Positions 40,900-49,645 of a DNA stretch of 64,000 bases are shown piece after piece. Origin of the DNA: Promethearchaeia archaeon (GTDB taxonomy: Archaea > Asgardarchaeota > Lokiarchaeia > Sigyniarchaeales > SOKP01); NCBI GenBank assembly GCA_029856045.1, contig JAHQWG010000043.1:1-64000 (forward strand), read 5' to 3'. Within the stretch, counting starts at the first letter, position 1. Each line of letters begins with the position of its first letter. The position numbers and the translations under genes were made by a program. The notes below the pieces were generated by a model, which was given only the letters and a program-made list of their open reading frames with translations, searched no databases and was not told the origin of the DNA.

Positions 40900-41763
40900 T
40901 TATGGCTTTACAGAAAAACCAGTTTTTTTTGAGATATACTCCATATCCTGTTCTTTCTTAATGAGAACTCCCAAAAACGGAATATCCTTTTCCAAATCAT
41001 CAGCAGTTATTCCACTTTTTAATAAAACTCCAATCCAATCTAATAATTCTGAAGTTGAGGGCTTTTTTCTAAGATTTTTATATAATCGAAGTGAATAAAA
41101 TTGCTTTAAACATTGCATTAAAATATTCCTTTTTAGATTTGGATAATGCAATTGACAAATCTGTCCCATAAAATCTTTCTCTGGAAATTCAATCCAATGA
41201 AAAACACAACGTCTCAGAAATGCATCTGGTAGCTCTTTTTCATTATTTGAAGTGATTATGACAATTGGACGATAATTTGCTTTAATAACCTCTTTAGTTT
41301 CCTTGATATAAAATTCCATTACATCTAACTCTTGTAAGAGGTCATTTGGAAATTCTATGTCAGCTTTATCTATTTCATCAATGAGGAGAACAACTTGTTC
41401 ATTAGAAACAAAAGCCTCACCTAAAGGACCATAAGTAATGTAATCTTTAATATTATTAACATTTCGATCATTTGAACCAAATCGACTATCATTAAGTCTT
41501 TGAACGGTGTCGTACATATAACACCCATCTATTGCTTCAGAGGTTGATTTAACATTCCAAACAAATAGATTTTTTCCTAATGCTTCCGAAATCGCATGAG
41601 CTAAGAGAGTTTTACCAGTTCCAGGCTCTCCCTTAACTAATAAAGGTCTCTCAAGCGCAATCGAAACATTAACTATATTTCTAAGTTGAGGATCTGCGAT
41701 ATATCGAATTCTATCTGTGTTCACATTGCCAATAAATTGATCAAATTGATAATTACTAGCCAT
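40900..41763 (-). CDS. MoxR-family AAA+ ATPase
   Basis: VKGEPGTGKTLLAHAISEALG, VVLLIDEIDKADIEFPNDLLQELD. Confidence 0.93.
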   Translation of the reverse strand: MASNYQFDQFIGNVNTDRIRYIADPQLRNIVNVSIALERPLLVKGEPGTGKTLLAHAISEALGKNLFVWNVKSTSEAIDGCYMYDTVQRLNDSRFGSNDRNVNNIKDYITYGPLGEAFVSNEQVVLLIDEIDKADIEFPNDLLQELDVMEFYIKETKEVIKANYRPIVIITSNNEKELPDAFLRRCVFHWIEFPEKDFMGQICQLHYPNLKRNILMQCLKQFYSLRLYKNLRKKPSTSELLDWIGVLLKSGITADDLEKDIPFLGVLIKKEQDMEYISKKTGFSVKP

Positions 41764-41868
41764 TATATGTAAATTAAAGAAATACAGAATTAAAAATTTG
41801 TTATTATTATTTTAAGGATTGCCTAATCCAAAAAGAAAAAAAAAAAAGAAAATAAGAAGAAGATTTTT

Positions 41869-43044
41869 TTATTTATTTTGGCTTAAAATGGTAACAGAGC
41901 ATACAGTGTAGGCTCCACCTAAATTATGAGCGAGGCCAATTTTTGCATCTGGGGTTTGTCTTCCATCTGCTCTTCCTTGAACTTGTTTAGTTACTTCATA
42001 GAGCATACGACAACCTGTAGCTCCTATTGGATGACCAAAACTTTTAAGACCACCCGATGGATTAACCGCAGTTTCTCCGTCCCAATTAAACGTACCATTT
42101 TTTAATTCTTCAGCTGCTTGTCCTCTTTCACATAATTGAAGATCCTGGCAATTTAATAATTCAGTAATTGTAAAACAATCGTGGACTTCAGCGCAATCAA
42201 TTTCTTTACGAGGATTTGTTATTCCTGCTTCTTTATATGCCAATTTAGCGGCGGTTGTTGTCGATGGAAATGATGTAAAGTCAAAATTTGGCCAGTACCA
42301 AGGCAGATTAGTATAAACTGATAATGCATTTGCTTTAACTATGACATAATCATCTCCATGGGCGTAACTTGGTGCAAGTTCCGGTCTGGTTAGAATTAAA
42401 GCTGCCGAACCATCTGACATTGCACAGCAATCAAAACGACCTAATGGATCTGCGATCATTGGAGCTTTCATAACCGTTTCCAGTGAAACAGGTTTCCTAA
42501 AATGCGCTTTAGGATGGTATGAACCATTATCATGATTCTTTACAGCAACCCTAGCAAGATCTTCTTTTGTCCATCCATATTCCTTAAAACTACGAGTAGC
42601 AGCAAACGAAAACATAGCGGGTGCTGAAGGCATTGGTAATACTGGAAACCCAAATTCTCGAAATCCAGGTAATCCTTTAGAACCTTCATCCAAAAGCTTT
42701 TCAACTCCACATGCCAGAACTACATCATTTACACCAGAAGCGACTGCATTACACGCATTTCTAAATGCATCCATACCCGAAGCACAATAATTCTCTATTC
42801 TTGTAATTGGCTTACCCCATAATTTTAACGCATCAGCAACTGTTCCTCCTGAAAGTCCTGTAAAATAATATTGGATTCCAACCCAAATAGCTTCAATATC
42901 ATCTCGTTTAACACCTGCATCTGCCATTGCGTCATCTGTTGATTTTATTAAAAGTGAAAACTGGTTTTCATCCCATAATTCTCCAAACTTTGTTGCACCA
43001 ACACCAATTATAGCAACTTTATCTCTTATTCCTTTAACAGCCAT
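41869..43044 (-). CDS. Thiolase family (acetyl-CoA acetyltransferase-like) protein
   Basis: ENYCASGMDAFRNACNAVASG, SGGLKSFGHPIGATGCRMLYEV. Confidence 0.93.
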   Translation of the reverse strand: MAVKGIRDKVAIIGVGATKFGELWDENQFSLLIKSTDDAMADAGVKRDDIEAIWVGIQYYFTGLSGGTVADALKLWGKPITRIENYCASGMDAFRNACNAVASGVNDVVLACGVEKLLDEGSKGLPGFREFGFPVLPMPSAPAMFSFAATRSFKEYGWTKEDLARVAVKNHDNGSYHPKAHFRKPVSLETVMKAPMIADPLGRFDCCAMSDGSAALILTRPELAPSYAHGDDYVIVKANALSVYTNLPWYWPNFDFTSFPSTTTAAKLAYKEAGITNPRKEIDCAEVHDCFTITELLNCQDLQLCERGQAAEELKNGTFNWDGETAVNPSGGLKSFGHPIGATGCRMLYEVTKQVQGRADGRQTPDAKIGLAHNLGGAYTVCSVTILSQNK

Positions 43045-43059
43045 TTTTTATTACCTCCT

Positions 43060-44502
43060 TTATGGTCTCCCCCTTACGGGTCTACATTTCCAATAATAAT
43101 TCATAAAATTTGCTCCTTCATGCACTTTTCTGAATGTTAATTCAACTTCCATATCAATTTCTACTTCTTCTTCAGGATTTTCGCATTCTGTCATATCACA
43201 TAAAATACGACCACCACCATCTAAATCAAGTACACATCTTGGGGTTGGTTTACTGTAATATCCACCGCCGACCAAATGATCCAGGGTATAGGTAAATATT
43301 TTTCCTTTTAACTTTAAGGGAATTTCAGTTAAATCTCGACTTCCACATATACTACAAATTGGCCAAATTGGATATTGTACAACATTACAACTATTACATT
43401 TCATACCGTGCATCGGATATATTGAAGCACTATCACGCCAAATAGTAACAGGAGATGATTTACGAATATAACGATCTTTTATTAAATATTTTCTATTGTC
43501 TATAAATATGCTGTAATTTTTTAATTCAATCATACTCTTTTCTGATTTAATCATTCCCATTCTTGTCTTTTTTATATTTCTAATGCCTTTATCATTTACA
43601 ATTTTCATATAAAACGCTATTGCTCCATCACCATATCCAGCAAATAAGATTTTCTGTTCAGGTTTAACTCTTTTTAGCGCTGTAATCAATAACATAAAAC
43701 AGAAAGGTGTTCCAGTGTCTCCAAGGGTAAAAAACAAACTATCTTGAATTTGTGCTTGAGAAAATTTCAACATTTTGCTTACTCGACCAAGAAGTCCTGG
43801 ATTGTTGTAATAATAGACCACTATTCCCATATCTTCTGGTTTTAGATTATTTTTATCCATAACTCCCTTTATAGCTGCGGTTATATTGTTGACATAACCA
43901 TATTTTGCCTCATGTTTAGGTTCGAAATTTCTTACAAAAGAATCAGAATCAGTTCTCTTCCAAGGTCCAGTTACGTTATCAGATACACTAAAATAATTTT
44001 CAATTGATACCAAAATATCTTCTACAGTCCCCTCTCCTATAAGAAAAGCGGCTGCTCCATCAGACATTGCAAATTCAGACATTGTTGAGGGTTCTGGTTC
44101 TCTTTTATCAGAAGCAATCACAATAATGTTTTTGATATCATCATTGCTTTTAATAGTGTCAAATGCTCTTGCCATAGCTGCAGCTCCAGCATTTATTGAA
44201 TCTGTAAAATCCATGCTAATTATGTCTTTTTTTAAGTCTAGAACCGTAGCAATTAATGAGGAAGAATTTTTCTCGAGATAAGGTTGAGTAGTAGTAGCAA
44301 AATATAAACCATCTATAGTAGATTTATCAAAACCCCACAGACAATCTATTCCAGCCTCAACAGCCATTGTTATGCTATCTTCGTCGTGATTTGCAACTGT
44401 TTTATTTCCTGGGATTACAGGAAAACCCCATGCATCAGCAATTAACTTTCTTGAAAGTAAGTACCTGGGCAAATATGCACCATAAGACTTTATTCCTATC
44501 AT
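43060..44502 (-). CDS. HMG-CoA-synthase-like protein fused to DUF35 zinc-ribbon/OB domain
   Basis: N-term IGIKSYGAYLPRYLL; C-term CNSCNVVQYPIWPICSICGSRDL...GKIFTYT. Confidence 0.85.
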   Translation of the reverse strand: MIGIKSYGAYLPRYLLSRKLIADAWGFPVIPGNKTVANHDEDSITMAVEAGIDCLWGFDKSTIDGLYFATTTQPYLEKNSSSLIATVLDLKKDIISMDFTDSINAGAAAMARAFDTIKSNDDIKNIIVIASDKREPEPSTMSEFAMSDGAAAFLIGEGTVEDILVSIENYFSVSDNVTGPWKRTDSDSFVRNFEPKHEAKYGYVNNITAAIKGVMDKNNLKPEDMGIVVYYYNNPGLLGRVSKMLKFSQAQIQDSLFFTLGDTGTPFCFMLLITALKRVKPEQKILFAGYGDGAIAFYMKIVNDKGIRNIKKTRMGMIKSEKSMIELKNYSIFIDNRKYLIKDRYIRKSSPVTIWRDSASIYPMHGMKCNSCNVVQYPIWPICSICGSRDLTEIPLKLKGKIFTYTLDHLVGGGYYSKPTPRCVLDLDGGGRILCDMTECENPEEEVEIDMEVELTFRKVHEGANFMNYYWKCRPVRGRP

Positions 44503-44754
44503 AATTTCTCAAAATTTTTTTTTTATATTTTTTTAAATTATATTGTGAATATTTTATGTTGAGAAATTTAATAATATTCGGAAAAATGGTCACTTATTAA
44601 ATGTAATTGGAAATAAGAGAAAAAAAATCAATTAATTATTTTGTATAATTTCCGATAAAATATTTTTGTATTTGAATATCTTTTTTTAGTTTTTTTTTCT
44701 TATTCTACTTAATTAATAAATAATTAATAAATAATTTTGATTTTAGTGTAAATT

Positions 44755-46368
44755 ATGAAATCTATGTACGATTTAGGTGTTCCAGTTCCTGCCAATAAAT
44801 CTTTGGTGGCCCGAACAATTAAAAATGTTACAAAGGAGCAACGTGAAAGAGTACTTCAAGAAATAGAGTATAATATGTTTTCTTTTCCAGCAGATTTACT
44901 TGTCTTAGATTTTCTTTCAGATAGTGGCACTTCCACGATGACTGATTTACAATGGTCTGCTCTTTTTCATGGAGATGAGTCTTATGGGAGAAATAAGGGA
45001 TATTATGTACTATTAGATGCAATTCGGGATACCTTTGAAAGAGGTAATAAGCCTAGAAAGGTAATAGATCTAATTCTCACAGGAGAAACAAATATCCAAA
45101 AGTTATTAGATGAATTATATTTAAAATCATTTGAAGGTGGATTCGTTAATGGTGGAATTCATCAACTCATTCGTCCTAATGCTTTTATTGTCCCTCAAGG
45201 TCGGTGTGCAGAGCATTTGTTATTTTCAACTCTCGCAGAAGTTTTAAAAAAAATTGACAGAGCGAAAAAATATGTTATTCCAAGTAATGGACATTTTGAT
45301 ACAACAGCTGCAAATATTGCAGCGAACAGAATTATTCCTGTGAATCTATTTTCTTCTGATATTTTAAATGAATTTCCCCTTGATCAGATTGATATTAAAA
45401 ATCCATTCAAGGGAGATATGGATACTAAAAAATTAGAAGAATTAATTAATGTTAAGGGTCCAGATTCTATTCCTTTAATCTATTTAACAATTACAAACAA
45501 TACAGCTGCGGGGCAACCAGTTTCTATGAAAAATATTAAATCAGTGCAAAAGATTGCCAGAAAATTCGGGATTCCTTTATTTTTTGATGCATGTAGGTTC
45601 GCAGAAAATACTTTTTTTATTAAAAAATTCGAGAATGGTTATCAAAATAAATCAATCTCGAGAATAATTGAAGAAATGTTCTCATATGTGGATGGGTTTT
45701 CAATAAGTTTTAAAAAAGATGGGTTAGCTAATATGGGAGGAGGGTTATTCTTTAGAGATAATGGTGTTTTTCATAAGCGTTTTTCTATTTATGGTGATAT
45801 TGGACTCCAACTAAAGGAAAAACAAATTTTAACCTATGGAAATGATTCATATGGAGGGTTAAGTGGGAGGGATATTATGGCATTAACAGTAGGTTTATAT
45901 GAAATCGTAAAGGAACCATACTTAAATAGAAGAATTGGACAAGTAAGGGATTTTACAAAAAAATTAGCTCAAAATGATATCCCAGTTATTCTTCCTGCGG
46001 GAGGTCATGCAGTTTATATTGACATGGAAAAATTTTTTCAGGGAACAAATATGAAAATTGGTGATTTTGGGGGTGTAGGTTTTACTATAGAGCTTTTAAA
46101 ACATTACGGAATAAGAGCCTGTGAATTAGGACCTTTTGCATTTGAGTGGGATAAAAAACCTCCAGAACAGAGAAAAGATATTTTTAATTTGGTTCGATTT
46201 GCAGTACCTCGGAATGTTTATAATGAATCACATATAGCATATGCAGTTGCAGCAATAACTGAGTTATATCATAACAGGCAAAAAATTCCGAAAGTAAAAA
46301 TCTCACGTGGGGCTGATCTTAGATTACGACATTTTCAAACTGGACTTCAACCTATTTATAATGAGTAA
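44755..46368 (+). CDS. Tryptophanase/tyrosine phenol-lyase family beta-eliminating lyase
   Basis: DFLSDSGTSTMTDLQWSALFHGDESYG, PQGRCAEHLLF, GFSISFKKDGLANMGGG (PLP Lys). Confidence 0.92.
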   Translation: MKSMYDLGVPVPANKSLVARTIKNVTKEQRERVLQEIEYNMFSFPADLLVLDFLSDSGTSTMTDLQWSALFHGDESYGRNKGYYVLLDAIRDTFERGNKPRKVIDLILTGETNIQKLLDELYLKSFEGGFVNGGIHQLIRPNAFIVPQGRCAEHLLFSTLAEVLKKIDRAKKYVIPSNGHFDTTAANIAANRIIPVNLFSSDILNEFPLDQIDIKNPFKGDMDTKKLEELINVKGPDSIPLIYLTITNNTAAGQPVSMKNIKSVQKIARKFGIPLFFDACRFAENTFFIKKFENGYQNKSISRIIEEMFSYVDGFSISFKKDGLANMGGGLFFRDNGVFHKRFSIYGDIGLQLKEKQILTYGNDSYGGLSGRDIMALTVGLYEIVKEPYLNRRIGQVRDFTKKLAQNDIPVILPAGGHAVYIDMEKFFQGTNMKIGDFGGVGFTIELLKHYGIRACELGPFAFEWDKKPPEQRKDIFNLVRFAVPRNVYNESHIAYAVAAITELYHNRQKIPKVKISRGADLRLRHFQTGLQPIYNE

Positions 46369-46401
46369 AAAAAAATTCCGAAATAATAAATCATTAATAA
46401 A

Positions 46402-46944
46402 TTATAATATAAAAATCGCTGCTGCAATTACTGTTGTCCATTCATTTTCTACTCCAACGGTTGCGGATGCAGTTATACTTTTTGTTTTAATTGCTTTTCC
46501 TTTTTCTCTAAAAAATTTGATTTTTTCATCATAATCTAAATTTTGATTAAATCTGATACCCCAAGTTGTTCCTAACATAGATGCGGCTAAATCTTCAGCA
46601 ATCACACCAGCTTTTCTACTTTCCATACCAAAAGCCTGATACTCACTAAGATATCCATAGGAATTATTATCCCTTGATCTTGCCATACCAATTGAAGCTG
46701 AAAATAATTTGTTTAATTCGTTTGAACTGGCCTTACACATCACTGTATAGACAATTTGTCCAGGTTTCAAGAGTTTTAAACCACTTGAAATTGAAATCTC
46801 CTCACATTTAGGAGGTATGATAGATGATACTTTTACTAAATTAAATTTCTCAATACTTGCGTTTCTAAGTGCTAACTCAAACGATTGTAATTTATCATAA
46901 TGATTACCAACACCTTTAGTAAAAAAAATTTTTTTGGGTATCAT
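46402..46944 (-). CDS. pdaD: Pyruvoyl-dependent arginine decarboxylase
   Basis: FNLVKVSSIIPPKCEEI (Ser-Ser processing site), GYLSEYQAFG. Confidence 0.88.
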   Translation of the reverse strand: MIPKKIFFTKGVGNHYDKLQSFELALRNASIEKFNLVKVSSIIPPKCEEISISSGLKLLKPGQIVYTVMCKASSNELNKLFSASIGMARSRDNNSYGYLSEYQAFGMESRKAGVIAEDLAASMLGTTWGIRFNQNLDYDEKIKFFREKGKAIKTKSITASATVGVENEWTTVIAAAIFIL

Positions 46945-46992
46945 ATAGTTATACCTTTAATAATAATGTGCATGAGCTAAAAGATTAAGTTT

Positions 46993-47166
46993 ATGATTAA
47001 ATTAAAGAGGCAAGGAATGACAAATCTTGCAATTAGTAAAGAATTAGAATATGATAATAAAATAGTTGGGAAATATCTCAAAAAATTTATGCCCGATTAC
47101 AATAAATATAAACTCTTAGCGATAAGAAACGAAAGGTATCTTCGAAAGATTTCAAAAGATTCCTAA
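46993..47166 (+). CDS. Putative small HTH-like protein (57 aa, below ORF-track cutoff)
   Basis: ATG..TAA: MIKLKRQGMTNLAISKELEYDNKIVGKYLKKFMPDYNKYKLLAIRNERYLRKISKDS. Confidence 0.35.
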   Translation: MIKLKRQGMTNLAISKELEYDNKIVGKYLKKFMPDYNKYKLLAIRNERYLRKISKDS

Positions 47167-47343
47167 ATAATCGGTTCTTTTAATAGCTTCTTTAGAAATA
47201 CTTGAGAGATATTAATAATTAATTATTATATCATTCATTTTTAATTAACTTTTATCAATAATAATAAATTAATTCACAATAGGCAATCATAGATAATGCT
47301 AAATTAAGGCATGACCATCAATCAGTTTGCGAATTATTCAAAT

Positions 47344-47814
47344 TCAATCGAATACCTTTTCTAATACAATTATTATAGGTTTGAAGCCCCCTCCTCTACA
47401 GATAACATCTTGTACTTTTTTATCTCCATCATATGCAAAATTAATTCTTATTCTATCAACACCCCATGATCTTAAGAGTTTAATAGCTCTTTCAGCCAAT
47501 ATCTTCCCTATACCTTTTCCAAGATATTCTTTCTTGGTTGCCCAACTTTCAAGATACCCAATATATTCACCAAGTGAAGATTTTTTAGCTTCTAATACTC
47601 CTAGAGCTACAACTAAACTATCAAATTCAGCAACTAATGTCATTCTCTTTAAATTGGGTTTAAATTGCCGTAATCCGGAAGATTCCTTCCATTTATCTTC
47701 ATTAAATCCCATATCATATAATTCTGATAATTCTTTTAAAATTTCAAGAGTTTCTTGATAATCAGATTTTCGATAATTTCGAATTATAATTTTATCTTCA
47801 TCCATAATCAACAC
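47344..47814 (-). CDS. GNAT family acetyltransferase
   Basis: IRNYRKSDYQETLEIL; YLGKGIGKILAERAIKLLRSWG acetyl-CoA-binding motif. Confidence 0.85.
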   Translation of the reverse strand: MLIMDEDKIIIRNYRKSDYQETLEILKELSELYDMGFNEDKWKESSGLRQFKPNLKRMTLVAEFDSLVVALGVLEAKKSSLGEYIGYLESWATKKEYLGKGIGKILAERAIKLLRSWGVDRIRINFAYDGDKKVQDVICRGGGFKPIIIVLEKVFD

Positions 47815-47830
47815 TATATTTATTTAAATT

Positions 47831-48901
47831 TTACATATATTTTTTTATTTCAATTAGTTTTGAAAAAATTCTTAAATTTTTATCTTTTTGATTTATATTC
47901 AAAATATAAGAATCTATATGGGGATACAATGGAGCTACAAAGAGCAACTCCTCATGCGGATACCATTCATCAACAAATTCATTCAATATTTCTTTCTCAA
48001 AAAATTCTCTAACATGAGAAATAGTTACTTGTATAGAATGCATATTGGCTTCAGAAGAGTTTTCAATAACAACTTCTAATTCTTGACTGTTTTTTGAAAG
48101 AGTTATTTCTGAAATTTTAAAAGGATTAAAAGTTCCTTGTAAAATTTTGGCAGAAGCTGCTTTTTCAAATAGATTTACATCATCATACGGTGCCCCTTCA
48201 AATCCTTTTAATGAAGAAATATAGAATCCCTTTAGTGCTAAAAAAGACATAGCTTTCTGTTTTTTAATTGAATCAGATTTGCTGTCCATTAACACATTTC
48301 CAAAATATTTTAAGATGGTATTATGAATATCGAAATTTATATTTTGTTTAATTTCATCACTTTTTTTTATATTCTCTAACACCGATTTGTTTTTAATGAC
48401 TACACTTTTAGCAATTTCTCCTTCAATTAATTTCCATAGAACATTACCATAATTTTTTTGTATAATTTTTAAAAGCTTTTTGATTATATAACTTCCAAAA
48501 ATTTCAATTTCATTAGGTAGGGCTACGATAATAACAATAGTTTCAGGAGTTTCTTTCTTTAATCCAGCTCTTTGTTTTTTTCGTTCAGATTTCACTAAAA
48601 ATTTTTTTGCAGAGTATATTTTATTTTTATATTCTAGATCCACATGATCTAATACTTCTTGTTCTTTAAAATCTAAAAACCAAATTGAATGGATATTTAT
48701 TGGTCGCATTGCTTTTGGATTATATATTAATTTTTCATCTGGATAAGATAATAATGGCATATGACCTCTCATTTCATCGAAATAAAGTAAGAAGACTTCA
48801 CACAGATTCAAACCAGAAGAATCTTTTATGCTTTTATCGTCAAATATGTCAGCCATAATTTTTTCAGAAAGATGAAAAATTAAATATATAACAAATCTCA
48901 A
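47831..48901 (-). CDS. Hypothetical protein, possible longin-like N-terminus and Ig-like C-terminus
   Basis: GLNLCEVFLLYFDEMRGHMPLLSYPDEK; C-term ELEVVIENSSEANMHSIQVTISHV beta-sandwich-like. Confidence 0.5.
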   Translation of the reverse strand: MRFVIYLIFHLSEKIMADIFDDKSIKDSSGLNLCEVFLLYFDEMRGHMPLLSYPDEKLIYNPKAMRPINIHSIWFLDFKEQEVLDHVDLEYKNKIYSAKKFLVKSERKKQRAGLKKETPETIVIIVALPNEIEIFGSYIIKKLLKIIQKNYGNVLWKLIEGEIAKSVVIKNKSVLENIKKSDEIKQNINFDIHNTILKYFGNVLMDSKSDSIKKQKAMSFLALKGFYISSLKGFEGAPYDDVNLFEKAASAKILQGTFNPFKISEITLSKNSQELEVVIENSSEANMHSIQVTISHVREFFEKEILNEFVDEWYPHEELLFVAPLYPHIDSYILNINQKDKNLRIFSKLIEIKKYM

Positions 48902-49005
48902 ATTAACAAATGTAAAGATAAAAATAAAATTTATTGTATTAATAAAGAATATATTGAATTTCTAACATCTTTATTTTATTTTTTTTTTAATCTATTTTTT
49001 TCCAG

Positions 49006-49179
49006 CTAATCTTCTCTAAGCATATAATATCTCAAATCATCAAAATAGCATCTATCAATATATATCCCTTCTTTTAATATTGTTTCTAATATAAATCCAT
49101 ACTTCTTAGCACTATATGATAAAGGTTTGTTTGGGGCAATTACTCCTGTAAAAATTTTAATTCTATAGTTTAAATCTTT
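49006..49179 (-). pseudogene. C-terminal remnant of a GNAT acetyltransferase
   Basis: Startless frame DLNYRIKIFTGVIAPNKPLSYSAKKYGFILETILKEGIYIDRCYFDDLRYYMLRED*. Confidence 0.4.
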
Positions 49180-49626
49180 CTAAATGTTGTTTAATGGTCC
49201 TAATTTCTTAATTTGATTTGTAAAAGTAGTTACTAATTCAGCAAATTTTTTCCCTTCACTTGCGGATATCCATTCAAGCCGAAATCTATCCTTTAATCCC
49301 AAATATTTTAAGATTTTCATTAACCGTTCAAATCTATCTTTTGTAAATTCATTCCCGCTAATATAGTGACAATCTCCTATATGACACCCAGTAACTAACA
49401 CACCATCTACATTATCCTTAAAAGATTTCAGAATAAAAGCTGGTTCAACTCGACCAGAACACATTACTCGAATTATTCTAATAGAGGCAGGATACTGAAA
49501 ACGAGATACTCCAGCCAAATCAGCTCCAGCATAGCTACACCAATTGCAGCAAAAACATACAATATTAGGTTTAAATTCCCTATCTTTTTTAACTTGTTTT
49601 TTATCTGATTTTTCTACGATTTTCAT
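49180..49626 (-). CDS. mvhD: MvhD/VhuD-family iron-sulfur protein, all-Cys form
   Basis: [21 protein letters not shown]...[13 protein letters not shown]. Confidence 0.9.
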   Translation of the reverse strand: MKIVEKSDKKQVKKDREFKPNIVCFCCNWCSYAGADLAGVSRFQYPASIRIIRVMCSGRVEPAFILKSFKDNVDGVLVTGCHIGDCHYISGNEFTKDRFERLMKILKYLGLKDRFRLEWISASEGKKFAELVTTFTNQIKKLGPLNNI

Positions 49627-49645
49627 ATTTTTTCATTTATTCTCA

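Noticed and set aside
39624-41763. MoxR/CoxE-vWA pair as a novel system
   Set aside because: A widespread, well-known gene pairing in bacteria and archaea; annotated but not treated as new.
49006-49626. Pyrrolysine (UAG) read-through joining MvhD to the GNAT remnant
   Set aside because: MvhD is full length at the TAG, there is no Pyl-linked methylamine gene in view, and frame continuity has a one-in-three chance.
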